Assembly (NCBI GenBank): GCA_037969395.1
Contig: JBBKXJ010000314.1
Span: 1 to 30,080 of the forward strand
DNA: 30,080 bases
Direction: 5' to 3'
DNA from: JBBKXJ01 sp037969395
GTDB taxonomy: Bacteria > Pseudomonadota > Gammaproteobacteria > Pseudomonadales > JAUIET01
The position numbers were made by a program, and so were the translations under genes. Below, one piece after another: positions 14,256-23,097 of this stretch (position 1 is its first letter; each line of letters opens with the position of its first letter). The notes under the pieces are model-generated. The model was not told the DNA's origin. It saw only the letters and a list, made by a program, of their open reading frames with translations, and ran no database searches.

Positions 14256-17105
14256 TTAGCTCGCTTTGGACTGTGGCGCACGAGCGTTCAATATCGGTGC
14301 CAGATACTGCCCTGTATAAGACACTTCACTGTTTGCAACCTGTTCCGGCGTACCGGTCGCTATAATCTGGCCGCCACCTGATCCTCCCTCGGGGCCCAGA
14401 TCCACAATCCAGTCAGCGGTTTTAACCACGTCAAGGTTGTGTTCAATCACGACAATAGTATTGCCGTGATCACGCAGACGATGTAGCACGTTTAGCAGTT
14501 GCTGAATATCGTGAAAATGCAGTCCCGTAGTGGGTTCGTCCAGTATGTACAGCGTTCTGCCGGTGTCGCGTTTTGACAGCTCGCGAGACAACTTAACCCG
14601 CTGCGCTTCACCTCCGGATAATGTCGTTGCTGCCTGCCCCAGGCAGATATAAGCCAGCCCTACATCCAGCAGCGTTTGCAGCTTTCTGGCAACAACGGGT
14701 ATGTTGATAAAGAACTCGGCGGCGTCTTCGACCGTCATTTTCAACACGTCATCGATGTTTTTACCCTTGTAGCGAATTTCCAATGTCTCTCGGTTGTAGC
14801 GTTTGCCTTTGCAAATATCACACGGCACGTAAATATCAGGCAAAAAGTGCATCTCTACTTTAGTAACACCGTCTCCTTGGCAGGCCTCGCAGCGGCCGCC
14901 TTTCACATTAAAGCTGAAACGGCCGGGCTTATAGCCGCGTGACCTGGCCTCCGGCGTGCCTGCAAACAGCTCGCGCACTGGCGTGAAGATGCCGGTGTAT
15001 GTAGCGGGGTTGGAGCGCGGCGTACGGCCAATTGGACTTTGATCGATGTCTATACATTTGTCGATCAGCTGCAGCCCTTCAATTGTGTCGTGCGGTGCGG
15101 GCTGCAAAGTGGTCGCGCCGTTTAAGGCGGTTGCCGCAATGGGGTATAGCGTGTGATTGATCAAAGTCGATTTACCCGAACCCGACACACCGGTAACGCA
15201 TGTCATTAAGCCGAGTGGAATCTCCAGATCAACATTCCGCAAGTTATGCCCACTGGCACCATGCAAGCGCAGCATTGAGCTGGCATCAACTGGCGTGCGC
15301 CGTTTTGGAATAGCGATCGCTTTTTTGCCTGACAGGTATTGGCCGGTCAGCGACTCTTTCGCGGCCAGAATCTGTTTTACTTTGCCCTGTGCGACGATCT
15401 TGCCGCCGTGTACGCCGGCGCCCGGACCGATGTCTACTACGTAGTCGGCGTGACGGATGGCTTCTTCGTCGTGTTCTACCACGATCACCGTGTTGCCAAG
15501 ATCGCGCAGATGAATTAGCGTTTTAAGCAGACGATCGTTATCGCGTTGATGCAAACCAATCGACGGTTCATCCAGAATATACATTACGCCAACCAGTCCG
15601 GCGCCGATTTGACTGGCCAGACGAATACGCTGTGCTTCTCCGCCCGAGAGGGTCTCAGCACTGCGATCAAGGCTCAGATAATTCAAGCCAACATCGACCA
15701 GAAAACCCAGTCGCGCGCGCAGTTCCTTCAAAATTTTATCGGCAATTTCGCCCTTGCGGCCTGCCAGCTTGAGGTTGGAGAAATACTCATAGGCATCGGC
15801 GACTGGTTTCGAGGTAATGCTGGGCAGATTATAGTCGTCCACAAACACATGCCTGACTGACTCGTTCAGGCGTGCTCCCTGGCAGCCAGGGCAGTGTCTA
15901 CTGCTGACGTACTTATTCAGATCCTCGCGCACGCTTTGTGATTCAGTATCGCGGAAGCGGCGCTCAAGATTGGGGATAATGCCCTCGAACGGGTGGGTGC
16001 GCTGAAACACATCGCCGCGGTCATTGATGTAACTAAATTCAATTTCCTCGTCGCCACTGCCTCCCAATATGACTTTTTGATCCTTCTTTTTCAGCTTTTC
16101 ATACGGCGTGTCGATATCGAAGCCGTAGTGGTTGGCCAGCGAGCTGAGCATATGGAAATAATAAACGCTGCGTCGGTCCCAGCCGCGGATTGCCCCCTCA
16201 GCCAGACTGGCTTCCGGGTGCAGCACAATGCGCTCGGCATCGAAATATTGTTTAACACCCAGGCCGTCGCATTCGGGGCAGGCACCGGCTGGATTGTTGA
16301 ACGAGAACATGCGCGGTTCGAGTTCGCCCATGCTGCGACCGCAGCTGGGGCAGGCGAAGCGCGCCGAAAACATCATGTCTTCCTGATAGTCGTCCATAAA
16401 ATTGATAATGGCGATGCCGTCGGTGAGCTGGAGTGCAGTTTCAAACGATTCAGCCAGGCGTAAGCCCTGATCGGCGCGCACCTTAAAGCGATCAACCACG
16501 ACTTCAATTGTGTGCTTTTTGCGTTTATCCAGCTTTGGAATCTCGTCCAGCTCAATCACGATCCCATCTACGCGCGCTCTGACGAAACCGCTAGTACGCA
16601 ATTCGTTGAACACGTGCAAATGTTCTCCTTTGCGTTCTTGCACTAACGGCGCAAGCAGCATCAGCCGGCTGTCTTCCGGCAACGCCAATACCGAGTCGAC
16701 CATTTGGCTAACGGTTTGCGCCTCCAGCGGCAGGCCATGATCCGGACAGCGTGGAGTGCCGGCGCGGGCGAATAGCAGGCGCAAATAGTCATAAATTTCG
16801 GTAATCGTACCGACCGTGGAGCGCGGGTTGTGTGAGGTCGACTTCTGCTCGATCGATATTGCCGGCGACAAGCCTTCGATATGATCAACGTCGGGCTTTT
16901 CCATCATCGATAAAAACTGGCGAGCATACGTAGACAGCGACTCAACGTAACGGCGCTGGCCCTCGGCATATAAAGTATCAAATGCCAGCGAGGACTTGCC
17001 GGAACCGGACAGGCCGGTAATCACCACCAACTTATCGCGTGGTAGGTCTATATCAATATTTTTCAGATTATGGGTGCGAGCACCGCGTACGATAATTTTG
17101 TCCAT
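14256..17105 (-). CDS. uvrA: Excinuclease ABC subunit A
   Basis: UvrA is the damage-recognition ATPase of nucleotide excision repair and loads UvrB. I start at MDKIIVRGARTHNL (17105), giving 949 residues (E. coli 940). The frame runs on to 17147 but those 14 residues are not conserved, and AGGTG lies just upstream of the chosen ATG. Two ABC modules are present: Walker A GLSGSGKSS at 31-39 and GVSGSGKST in the second half, each with an LSGGEAQR signature. Zinc-finger cysteines are seen as CPSCGRSMG...CPECDGLG and CEACQGDG...CDICKGKRYN. It is divergent from yajR. No CTGT-N8-ACAG LexA site is evident upstream. Confidence 0.98.
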   Translation of the reverse strand: MDKIIVRGARTHNLKNIDIDLPRDKLVVITGLSGSGKSSLAFDTLYAEGQRRYVESLSTYARQFLSMMEKPDVDHIEGLSPAISIEQKSTSHNPRSTVGTITEIYDYLRLLFARAGTPRCPDHGLPLEAQTVSQMVDSVLALPEDSRLMLLAPLVQERKGEHLHVFNELRTSGFVRARVDGIVIELDEIPKLDKRKKHTIEVVVDRFKVRADQGLRLAESFETALQLTDGIAIINFMDDYQEDMMFSARFACPSCGRSMGELEPRMFSFNNPAGACPECDGLGVKQYFDAERIVLHPEASLAEGAIRGWDRRSVYYFHMLSSLANHYGFDIDTPYEKLKKKDQKVILGGSGDEEIEFSYINDRGDVFQRTHPFEGIIPNLERRFRDTESQSVREDLNKYVSSRHCPGCQGARLNESVRHVFVDDYNLPSITSKPVADAYEYFSNLKLAGRKGEIADKILKELRARLGFLVDVGLNYLSLDRSAETLSGGEAQRIRLASQIGAGLVGVMYILDEPSIGLHQRDNDRLLKTLIHLRDLGNTVIVVEHDEEAIRHADYVVDIGPGAGVHGGKIVAQGKVKQILAAKESLTGQYLSGKKAIAIPKRRTPVDASSMLRLHGASGHNLRNVDLEIPLGLMTCVTGVSGSGKSTLINHTLYPIAATALNGATTLQPAPHDTIEGLQLIDKCIDIDQSPIGRTPRSNPATYTGIFTPVRELFAGTPEARSRGYKPGRFSFNVKGGRCEACQGDGVTKVEMHFLPDIYVPCDICKGKRYNRETLEIRYKGKNIDDVLKMTVEDAAEFFINIPVVARKLQTLLDVGLAYICLGQAATTLSGGEAQRVKLSRELSKRDTGRTLYILDEPTTGLHFHDIQQLLNVLHRLRDHGNTIVVIEHNLDVVKTADWIVDLGPEGGSGGGQIIATGTPEQVANSEVSYTGQYLAPILNARAPQSKAS

Positions 17106-17153
17106 AACACCTGTGAAATAAATGCTTTTGCCGTTTCGTACGGCCAACCAACA

Positions 17154-17183
17154 AGTATAAAGCGATGCTTTCGCTCAACGCAA
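17154..17183 (-). promoter_or_regulatory. Candidate uvrA promoter
   Basis: On the minus strand TTGCGT (17178-17183), 18 bases, TATACT (17154-17159) lies 49 bases before the uvrA start. The -10 is good (5 of 6), the -35 moderate. The spacer holds an inverted repeat AGCGA/TCGCT (17161-17175), which could be an operator or chance. Confidence 0.4.
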
Positions 17184-17267
17184 AGGTATTGCTGCGTCAT
17201 TTTCCGTAGCCGATGGATCTGTTATTATCGCCGGCTATTTTTAGCTCACACACGTTTCGACTTCAGT

Positions 17268-18470
17268 ATGAATTCACTCGAAAGACGCGCGGTTGGTTCT
17301 ATAGCGGCGCTATATGGCCTGCGTATGCTCGGCCTGTTCATGGTATTGCCCGTGCTGAGTCTGTATGCGGCCGACTACGCACACAGCACGCCGGCATTGA
17401 TCGGTCTGGCGATCGGTGTCTACGGCTTGATGCAAGCGTTATTGCAGTTACCGCTGGGGTATTTATCCGACCGCATCGGCCGCAAGCAAATTATCGTTGG
17501 AGGTTTGCTAATGTTCTGTGTCGGTAGCCTGGTGGCAGCCAGCGCAGACAATATTTACCAGCTTATTGCCGGCCGTTGTTTGCAGGGCAGTGGTGCCATT
17601 GCCAGTGCGCTAATGGCGCTGCTGTCAGATGTTACGCGAGACGAGCAGCGTACCAAGGCCATGGCGATTGTTGGCGGCAGTATTGGTTTGTCGTTTGCGG
17701 TAGCGTTGGTCGCAGGCCCTGTGGTCACGGCCGCCTTTGGTTTATCCGGTCTGTTTTATATTACGGCAGCGCTGGCAGTGTTCGGTGTAATGCTAGTGGT
17801 TTGGGTGGTACCCTCGGCACCATCCGGCGCTGCTACCGATAGCGTTTCCATGCGAGAGGCCTGTGCTTATAGCGTGCGCGAGCCACACTTGATGCGGCTT
17901 AATCTGAGCGCATTCATTCTGCACTTTATTTTGACGGCGAGCTTTTTTGTGATTCCGCACCTGTTGCTGGAACAACTCGATATGGCGGTCAAAGATCACT
18001 GGAAAGTTTACTTCGGTGTGCTGGTAGGATCACTGCTGTTGATGCTGCCAGTCATGCTGTACGGCGAGAAACGCCAACGTACCAAGCAGGTGATGCAGGG
18101 CGCGGTGGTATTATTGGCGCTGGTCGAACTGGGTCTGGCAGCAGGCTTGCAGTCCTCGACCGCCTTGCTGCTGTTGATCTTGCTTTTTTTTGCGGCTTTT
18201 AACTTGTTAGAAGCTAATTTGCCGTCGCAAATAAGCAAACGGACGCGGCCCGAGATGAAAGGCGCTGCAATGGGTTTATTCGCGTCCTTTCAGTTTAGCG
18301 GTGCTTTTTTCGGCGGCTGGGGTAGTGGCTACATGTATGGCCAGTTCGGGCAAACAGGCGTTTATCTAATGTGTGCCGCGCTGGCTCTCTGCTGGCTGGC
18401 GGTTTTGAGTAAATGGCAGGCCACGGCGGTTAGCACCCGTAGCGCCAATATTGAGGTCAAGGAATGCTAG
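17268..18470 (+). CDS. MFS transporter, YajR family, without the C-terminal extra domain
   Basis: This is a 12-segment major facilitator protein of the inner membrane, probably a proton-coupled exporter of unknown substrate. It aligns with E. coli YajR through ERRAxGS...LRMLGLFMVLPVL (5-30), motif A GYLSDRIGRK (64-73), GRCLQGSGAIASALMALLSD (102-121), EHWKVY-like DHWKVYFG and FNLLEANLPSQISK. The protein is 400 residues; E. coli YajR has about 454 because of a cytosolic C-terminal YAM domain that is missing here. Start ATG 17268 agrees with homology although the ribosome site is weak. The frame is open further up into uvrA and that part is not coding. uvrA - MFS - ssb order is, as I recall, also that of Pseudomonas. 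Confidence 0.9.
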   Translation: MNSLERRAVGSIAALYGLRMLGLFMVLPVLSLYAADYAHSTPALIGLAIGVYGLMQALLQLPLGYLSDRIGRKQIIVGGLLMFCVGSLVAASADNIYQLIAGRCLQGSGAIASALMALLSDVTRDEQRTKAMAIVGGSIGLSFAVALVAGPVVTAAFGLSGLFYITAALAVFGVMLVVWVVPSAPSGAATDSVSMREACAYSVREPHLMRLNLSAFILHFILTASFFVIPHLLLEQLDMAVKDHWKVYFGVLVGSLLLMLPVMLYGEKRQRTKQVMQGAVVLLALVELGLAAGLQSSTALLLLILLFFAAFNLLEANLPSQISKRTRPEMKGAAMGLFASFQFSGAFFGGWGSGYMYGQFGQTGVYLMCAALALCWLAVLSKWQATAVSTRSANIEVKEC

Positions 18471-18532
18471 CCGCAAGGCCGGCAGATAGAGTATATTTGC
18501 GAGTTAATCGCACACATTATGGAGAGTAGGAT

Positions 18533-18997
18533 ATGGCGCGCGGTATCAACAAAGTAATATTAATCGGCAACTGCGGACAGGATCCCGAAACCAAGTTTTT
18601 GCCCAGCGGCGGCGCGGTCACCAACATGTCGGTGGCTACATCCGATACATGGAAAGATAAACAGAGCGGCCAACAGCAAGAGCGTACGGAATGGCATCGC
18701 GTGGTGTTTTTCAATCGCCTGGCGGAAATAGCCGGTGAGTACCTGCACAAGGGATCGAAAGTTTATATTGAAGGCAGCTTGCGCACGCGTAAATGGCAGG
18801 ATAAAAGCGGCGGCGATCGCTACACTACTGAAATTGTCGGCAATGAAATGCAAATGCTCGACGGTCGTAACTCGGCTGGCGCCCCGATGGGTGGCGGAGG
18901 CGAGGCGCCGCAGCAGAGACCCTCGGCCAAGCCGCAGGCCGCTGCCGCTCCTGCTCCAGAAAATTTCAACGACTTTGACGATGACATTCCATTCTAG
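18533..18997 (+). CDS. ssb: Single-stranded DNA-binding protein
   Basis: SSB coats single-stranded DNA in replication, recombination and repair. Of its 154 residues, about 1-112 form the OB fold: MARGINKVILIGNCGQDPE, VATSDTWKDK, EWHRVVFFNRLAEIAGEYL, KGSKVYIEGSLRTRKWQDKSG and TEIVGNEMQML. A Gly/Pro/Ala/Gln-rich linker follows, and the C-terminal tip DFDDDIPF is the docking peptide for partner proteins. GGAGAG lies six bases before the ATG. The gene is 62 bases after the transporter and may share its transcript. Confidence 0.98.
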   Translation: MARGINKVILIGNCGQDPETKFLPSGGAVTNMSVATSDTWKDKQSGQQQERTEWHRVVFFNRLAEIAGEYLHKGSKVYIEGSLRTRKWQDKSGGDRYTTEIVGNEMQMLDGRNSAGAPMGGGGEAPQQRPSAKPQAAAAPAPENFNDFDDDIPF

Positions 18998-19200
18998 GCG
19001 GCTATTATCGCCCGTAAATTCTGCGCCGTTATCGAGTAGTATGTTTCAGTCTGCGTGCCATAACTACAGAGGTGCAGAATTGATACTCGGGAAACTGTTG
19101 TCCCATATAAATGCCGCGCTGCTTGTAACGCGTAAGGGTCGGTCTGTTAACCGCGGAGGCAGCAGCACCGAACTTATATGCTGAAGGCGCTTGATCGGTC

Positions 19201-20031
19201 GTGAAACTTCTGCTGGCAGGCTGCGAGCACTGCGTAAGCCAGGCGCTAACAGTACGTCTGGATGCTGCTGAGTTCGATCTGCTGACGCTTACTTCTGCAG
19301 AGCTTGAGAGCATTGAGCTGAAAAGTCTGTTCGTCAACAAGCTGACAACATGCCCTGCTGCAATCATCAGCACAGTGATGTTTGATGCGGCAAGCTTGTC
19401 ATTTCGACGTCGTTTGCAGCTCACCGATATCTTCAAAAAACTGTGCACTTTCGCTAAAGAAAACTCAGTGCCGGTATTGCATCTAAGCAGTTTGCAGGTG
19501 TTTGATGGCCTGCAACAGCAGGCATACACCGAGCAAGACAAGTCGCGACCGCGCAACGTCGAAGCGCAGATTTGGCGGCGCTGGGAATCGTTGCTGCAAA
19601 AACAGGTTGCCCAACATATTATTATTCGCCCAAGTTGGGTGTTAACGCCCGAACCTGAGCTATTAACAGCTGAGTTGCTGGTGCATGCGGCAGTTGATGC
19701 GAGCGCCGGGCAGCTAGCGCCGGTGCGAATGAACCCAACCAGCGCCGAAGACATGGCCCGAGTGCTGTACGCCGTGCTGCAGCAATTACGAGTCGGAGCG
19801 CAGGCCTGGGGTATTTTCCATTATGGTGGTACGGAAATAACCGATACCAGAACGCTGCTTCGCAGCATACAGAAACACTACCCTGCGGCGTATCATGCCG
19901 AGTTAACTATCGCCGAGCAGCTAGACGAGTTAAATGCCTGCGTTGATTGCCATAAAATACTGTATGCCTTTGGTATCCGGCAACACCCCTGGCGCGGCGC
20001 GATGCAGCCCAATATCAAAGACCTTGAATGA
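19201..20031 (+). CDS. Degenerate SDR-fold protein resembling dTDP-4-dehydrorhamnose reductase (RmlD-like)
   Basis: The 276-residue product has the outline of an RmlD-type extended short-chain dehydrogenase: an N-terminal MKLLLAGC strand, LHLSSLQVFDG at 93-103 (compare STDYVFDG in RmlD), YTE at 109-111 and IIRPSWVL at 141-148. The key parts are degraded: the glycine-rich NAD motif reads GCEHCV, and the catalytic YxxxK region reads IWRRWE, without Tyr or Lys. A redox function is therefore doubtful; a binding or scaffold role is possible. It begins at GTG, with an in-frame stop just upstream (19192-19194) and no good ribosome site, and ends eight bases before moaB, so the two are probably cotranscribed. 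Its function is not known to me. Confidence 0.65.
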   Translation: MKLLLAGCEHCVSQALTVRLDAAEFDLLTLTSAELESIELKSLFVNKLTTCPAAIISTVMFDAASLSFRRRLQLTDIFKKLCTFAKENSVPVLHLSSLQVFDGLQQQAYTEQDKSRPRNVEAQIWRRWESLLQKQVAQHIIIRPSWVLTPEPELLTAELLVHAAVDASAGQLAPVRMNPTSAEDMARVLYAVLQQLRVGAQAWGIFHYGGTEITDTRTLLRSIQKHYPAAYHAELTIAEQLDELNACVDCHKILYAFGIRQHPWRGAMQPNIKDLE

Positions 20032-20039
20032 GGTGAACT

Positions 20040-20564
20040 ATGAATGATAACCAGCAATCTGTTGCACTGGCCATCGCCGTACTAACGGTATCGGACACTC
20101 GCACCGAGGCGAACGATACGTCCGGTGATTTCCTCGCTGCTGCAGCCGCTGAGCAGGGTCATAGGCTACAAGCGCGGGCTATCGTTCTAGATGACGTCGC
20201 AAGGATTCGCGCGCAAACCAGCGAATGGATAGCTGCCAGTACTATTAATGTGGTGTTGATCACCGGTGGCACCGGCTTCTCGGGTCGTGATTCGACGCCT
20301 GAGGCCGTCGAACCGCTGTTCGATAAGACCATTCCCGGTTTTGGTGAACTGTTTCGTTACCTGTCCTGGCAGGAAATCGGCTCGTCAACCGTACAGTCGC
20401 GCGCCGTCGCAGGACTGGCCAACGATACGCTAATTTGCTGTTTGCCGGGTTCAACCGGCGCGTGCAAAACTGCCTGGCAAGGCATTCTGCGGGAACAGCT
20501 GGATAGCACGCACAAGCCATGTAACTTCGTCGCCGTATTACAGACCCGCGCAGACAACGCTTAG
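20040..20564 (+). CDS. moaB: Molybdenum cofactor biosynthesis protein MoaB
   Basis: MoaB is a MogA/MoaB-family protein of molybdopterin synthesis, thought to adenylylate molybdopterin or bind it. The 174 residues match E. coli MoaB along their length: AIAVLTVSDTRTEANDTSGDFL (11-32), the pterin-binding VVLITGGTGFSGRDSTPEA (71-89), FGELFRYLSWQEIGSSTVQSRA (101-122) and the LPGSTGACKTAW loop (135-146). The ribosome site AGGTG overlaps the stop of the upstream gene. moeA follows three bases later, forming a functional pair. Confidence 0.95.
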   Translation: MNDNQQSVALAIAVLTVSDTRTEANDTSGDFLAAAAAEQGHRLQARAIVLDDVARIRAQTSEWIAASTINVVLITGGTGFSGRDSTPEAVEPLFDKTIPGFGELFRYLSWQEIGSSTVQSRAVAGLANDTLICCLPGSTGACKTAWQGILREQLDSTHKPCNFVAVLQTRADNA

Positions 20565-20567
20565 CCT

Positions 20568-21785
20568 GTGTCTCTTACCCCGGTAGATGAGGCGCTCGAG
20601 CTATTGCTAGCCGATGTAAAACCAACGACAAAGGTTATAGCACGCAGACTGAATCAGGCACTACAGCGAGCGCTTGCCGAGAACATCCGTTCAACTATTA
20701 ACGTGCCACCCAGCGATAATAGCGCAATGGATGGCTACGCGGTGTGCAGCAGCGATCTGTCAGTCAATGCAAAAAACACACTGCGTGTAACGCAGCGTAT
20801 TCAGGCGGGTCACTGCGCCTCACCTTTAGTCCCTGGAACCGCGGCACGTATTTTTACTGGCGCAACCATTCCGGCTGGCGCCAACGCGGTGGTAATGCAA
20901 GAGAACTGCGTGGCAGGTGAGGGGCAGGTAACGATTAATGAAGTTCCTGGGGCTGGCCAAAACATTCGCCGCCAGGGGCAGGACATTGCAGCTGGTAGCG
21001 AGGTACTCAGCGCCGGCACGCGTCTACGCGCTCAGGAGCTGGGGTTGCTGGCGTCGCTCGGTATTGCCGAAGTGCAAACCTTCGCGCCATTGCGCGTTGC
21101 GGTACTGTCAACCGGCGATGAGCTGGCTGAGCCGGGCAGCGAGGCCGGTCCAGAACAGCTTTATAACTCCAATCGCTATACCTTGCTTGGCCTGCTCAGC
21201 AGTTTAGGTTGCGAGACAATTGATGCCGGAGTGGTTGCGGACGATTTTGGCAGTACGCTGGCGACGCTTAACGCTGCAGCCGAGAGTGCCGATTGCGTGA
21301 TTTCCAGCGGCGGGGTGTCGGTAGGCGAGGCCGACCACATCAAGCCTGCAATAGAATCCTTAGGCGAACTACGATTCTGGAAGCTGGCAATGAAGCCAGG
21401 CAAGCCGCTGGCTTATGGCCGCATTGCGAAGACGCCATTCTTCGGTTTGCCGGGCAATCCTGCGGCCGTGTTCGCTACTTTTTGTATTATCGTCAGACCG
21501 TATTTGCTGCGCCTGCAAGGGGTCACTACAAACGTAGAGCCACTACATTTCAAAGCGTTGGCAAAATTTGATTGGACGCGTCCCGGCTCAAGACAGGAAT
21601 ACCTGCGTGGCCGCGTCACTTACACCGCGACGGGTCAGGCAAGCGTTGATATTTTCAGCAATCAAAGTTCCGGCGTGTTGAGTTCTGCCTGCTGGGCTAA
21701 TTGCTTCGTGGTATTAGCACCGGGTCAAACCGTGCAGCGCGGTGCTAACGTGACGGTGATTCCATTTGAGGGAGTATTAAGCTAA
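20568..21785 (+). CDS. moeA: Molybdopterin molybdenumtransferase MoeA
   Basis: MoeA inserts molybdate into adenylylated molybdopterin. The 405 residues carry all expected motifs: PPSDNSAMDGYAV (47-59), GTAARIFTGATIPAGANAVVMQE (90-112), VLSTGDELAEPG (179-190), YNSNRYTLLGLL (199-210), ISSGGVSVGEADHIKP (245-260), KPGKPLAYG (277-284) and FGLPGNPAAV (292-301). It starts with GTG only three bases after moaB, with no Shine-Dalgarno visible, so translation probably depends on coupling to moaB. The convergent fabB ends 61 bases further on. Confidence 0.95.
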   Translation: MSLTPVDEALELLLADVKPTTKVIARRLNQALQRALAENIRSTINVPPSDNSAMDGYAVCSSDLSVNAKNTLRVTQRIQAGHCASPLVPGTAARIFTGATIPAGANAVVMQENCVAGEGQVTINEVPGAGQNIRRQGQDIAAGSEVLSAGTRLRAQELGLLASLGIAEVQTFAPLRVAVLSTGDELAEPGSEAGPEQLYNSNRYTLLGLLSSLGCETIDAGVVADDFGSTLATLNAAAESADCVISSGGVSVGEADHIKPAIESLGELRFWKLAMKPGKPLAYGRIAKTPFFGLPGNPAAVFATFCIIVRPYLLRLQGVTTNVEPLHFKALAKFDWTRPGSRQEYLRGRVTYTATGQASVDIFSNQSSGVLSSACWANCFVVLAPGQTVQRGANVTVIPFEGVLS

Positions 21786-21846
21786 CCCGTAAGGTGCGCC
21801 GTCAGCACCATAAATCGGTATATACGCTCTCTTGCCGCCACAGCAC

Positions 21847-23064
21847 CTATCCGCTAAAGCGCTGCATCACCAGGCTGGCATTGGTGCCGCCGAAACCGAA
21901 GCTGTTCGACATGACACGGTCAAGCTTTACGTCATCCTTCCGTTTAATCACAATCGGCACGCCTTGCGCCTGTTCGTCCAGGTTCTCAACGTTCGCAGAC
22001 GCGGCGACAAAATCATTTTGCAACATCGCCAGGCTGTAGATTGCTTCCTGCACGCCGGCTGCACCAAGCGAATGCCCTGACAGTGACTTGGTTGAGCTAA
22101 CCATCGGTATGTTCGCCCCGAACGTTTCCTTGATTGCGCTTAACTCAGCAATATCACCGACCGGTGTGCTGGTGCCGTGCGCGTTAATATAGTCGATGTC
22201 GCCTTCGACTGTTGCCAGCGCCTGCTGCATGCAACGCACCGCGCCTTCGCCAGAGGGAGCGACCATATCGTAGCCATCAGAAGTCGCTCCGTAACCAGTA
22301 ACTTCGGCGTAAATCGTAGCGTTGCGGCGCTGGGCGTGCTCGAGTTCCTCAAGCACCATCATGCCACCACCGCCGGCAATCACAAAGCCGTCTCTATCTG
22401 CGTCGTAGGCGCGAGAGGCCTGGGGCGGCGTATCATTATATTTGGTCGACAAGGCTCCCATCGCGTCAAATAAACAGCTCATCGACCAGTGCTCTTCTTC
22501 TCCGCCGCCGGCGAACACAATGTCCTGTTTACCGAGTTGAATTTGTTCAACAGCGGTGCCAATACAGTGCGCGCTGGTTGAGCAGGCCGAAGAAATAGAG
22601 TAATTCACACCTTTTATTTTGAAAGGAGTAGCAATACACGCCGATACCGTACTGCCCATAGTTTGCGTCACCCGGTATGGCCCAACCCGGCGCAACCCCT
22701 TATTGCGCAATATATCGGCTGCCTCGACCTGGCTGGCCGATGATGCGCCGCCGGAGCCGGCGATAATGCCGGTGCGCGGGTTAGACACCAGCTCGGGTGG
22801 CAGTTTCGAGTCAGCGACTGCCTGCTGCATGCTAATGAAAGCATAGGCTGCCGCCGCGCCCATAAAGCGCAATGCCTTGCGGTCAATATGTTCGCTAAAG
22901 TCGATGCTCGGTCTGGCGCCAACCAGGCTGCGAAACCCCAGCTCCTGATACTCGGGGCGAAAGCCAATGCCCGACACGCCGTCGCGCAGCGACTCGGTAA
23001 CAGTTTTAATATCGTTGCCGAGACAGGACACTATGCCCAACCCGGTGATTACAACTCTTTTCAT
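21847..23064 (-). CDS. fabB: 3-oxoacyl-[acyl-carrier-protein] synthase I
   Basis: FabB elongates acyl-ACPs and is needed for unsaturated fatty acid synthesis. The 405 residues contain the Cys-His-His triad of ketoacyl synthases: Cys161 in SSACSTSAH, His296 in NAHGTSTPVGD and His331 in LSGHSLGAAG (E. coli FabB 163/298/333). MKRVVITGLGIVSCLG at the start and SNSFGFGGTNASLV near the end are typical. A perfect GGAGGT ribosome site lies five bases before the ATG (23070-23075). It follows fabA by 33 bases, a two-gene operon that distinguishes it from FabF. Confidence 0.97.
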   Translation of the reverse strand: MKRVVITGLGIVSCLGNDIKTVTESLRDGVSGIGFRPEYQELGFRSLVGARPSIDFSEHIDRKALRFMGAAAAYAFISMQQAVADSKLPPELVSNPRTGIIAGSGGASSASQVEAADILRNKGLRRVGPYRVTQTMGSTVSACIATPFKIKGVNYSISSACSTSAHCIGTAVEQIQLGKQDIVFAGGGEEEHWSMSCLFDAMGALSTKYNDTPPQASRAYDADRDGFVIAGGGGMMVLEELEHAQRRNATIYAEVTGYGATSDGYDMVAPSGEGAVRCMQQALATVEGDIDYINAHGTSTPVGDIAELSAIKETFGANIPMVSSTKSLSGHSLGAAGVQEAIYSLAMLQNDFVAASANVENLDEQAQGVPIVIKRKDDVKLDRVMSNSFGFGGTNASLVMQRFSG

Positions 23065-23097
23065 TGTTTACCTCCAGTTCGCTCGGCGCGACCGTTG

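Noticed and set aside
17106..17147. Upstream extension of uvrA (14 extra codons)
   Set aside because: UvrA homology starts at MDKI and AGGTG precedes that ATG; the extra residues would overlap the candidate -10.
17070..17267. Upstream extension of the MFS transporter frame into uvrA
   Set aside because: YajR homology begins at the ERRA segment after ATG 17268; the upstream part is antisense to the uvrA start and its promoter.
17106..17267. Possible LexA (SOS) box shared by uvrA and its divergent neighbour
   Set aside because: I looked for CTGT-N8-ACAG; the two CTGT occurrences are not followed by ACAG at the right distance. The region before ssb also lacks one. A divergent LexA motif cannot be excluded.
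18735..19184. 149-codon + frame overlapping the end of ssb
   Set aside because: It is out of frame with ssb across the conserved OB fold, has a basic low-complexity composition and no family resemblance; the non-overlapping part (18998-19184) shows no ribosome site or clear promoter.
21793..21809. Inverted repeat GGTGC/GCACC between moeA and fabB, possible bidirectional terminator
   Set aside because: The stem is only 5 bp and no T-tract follows on either strand.
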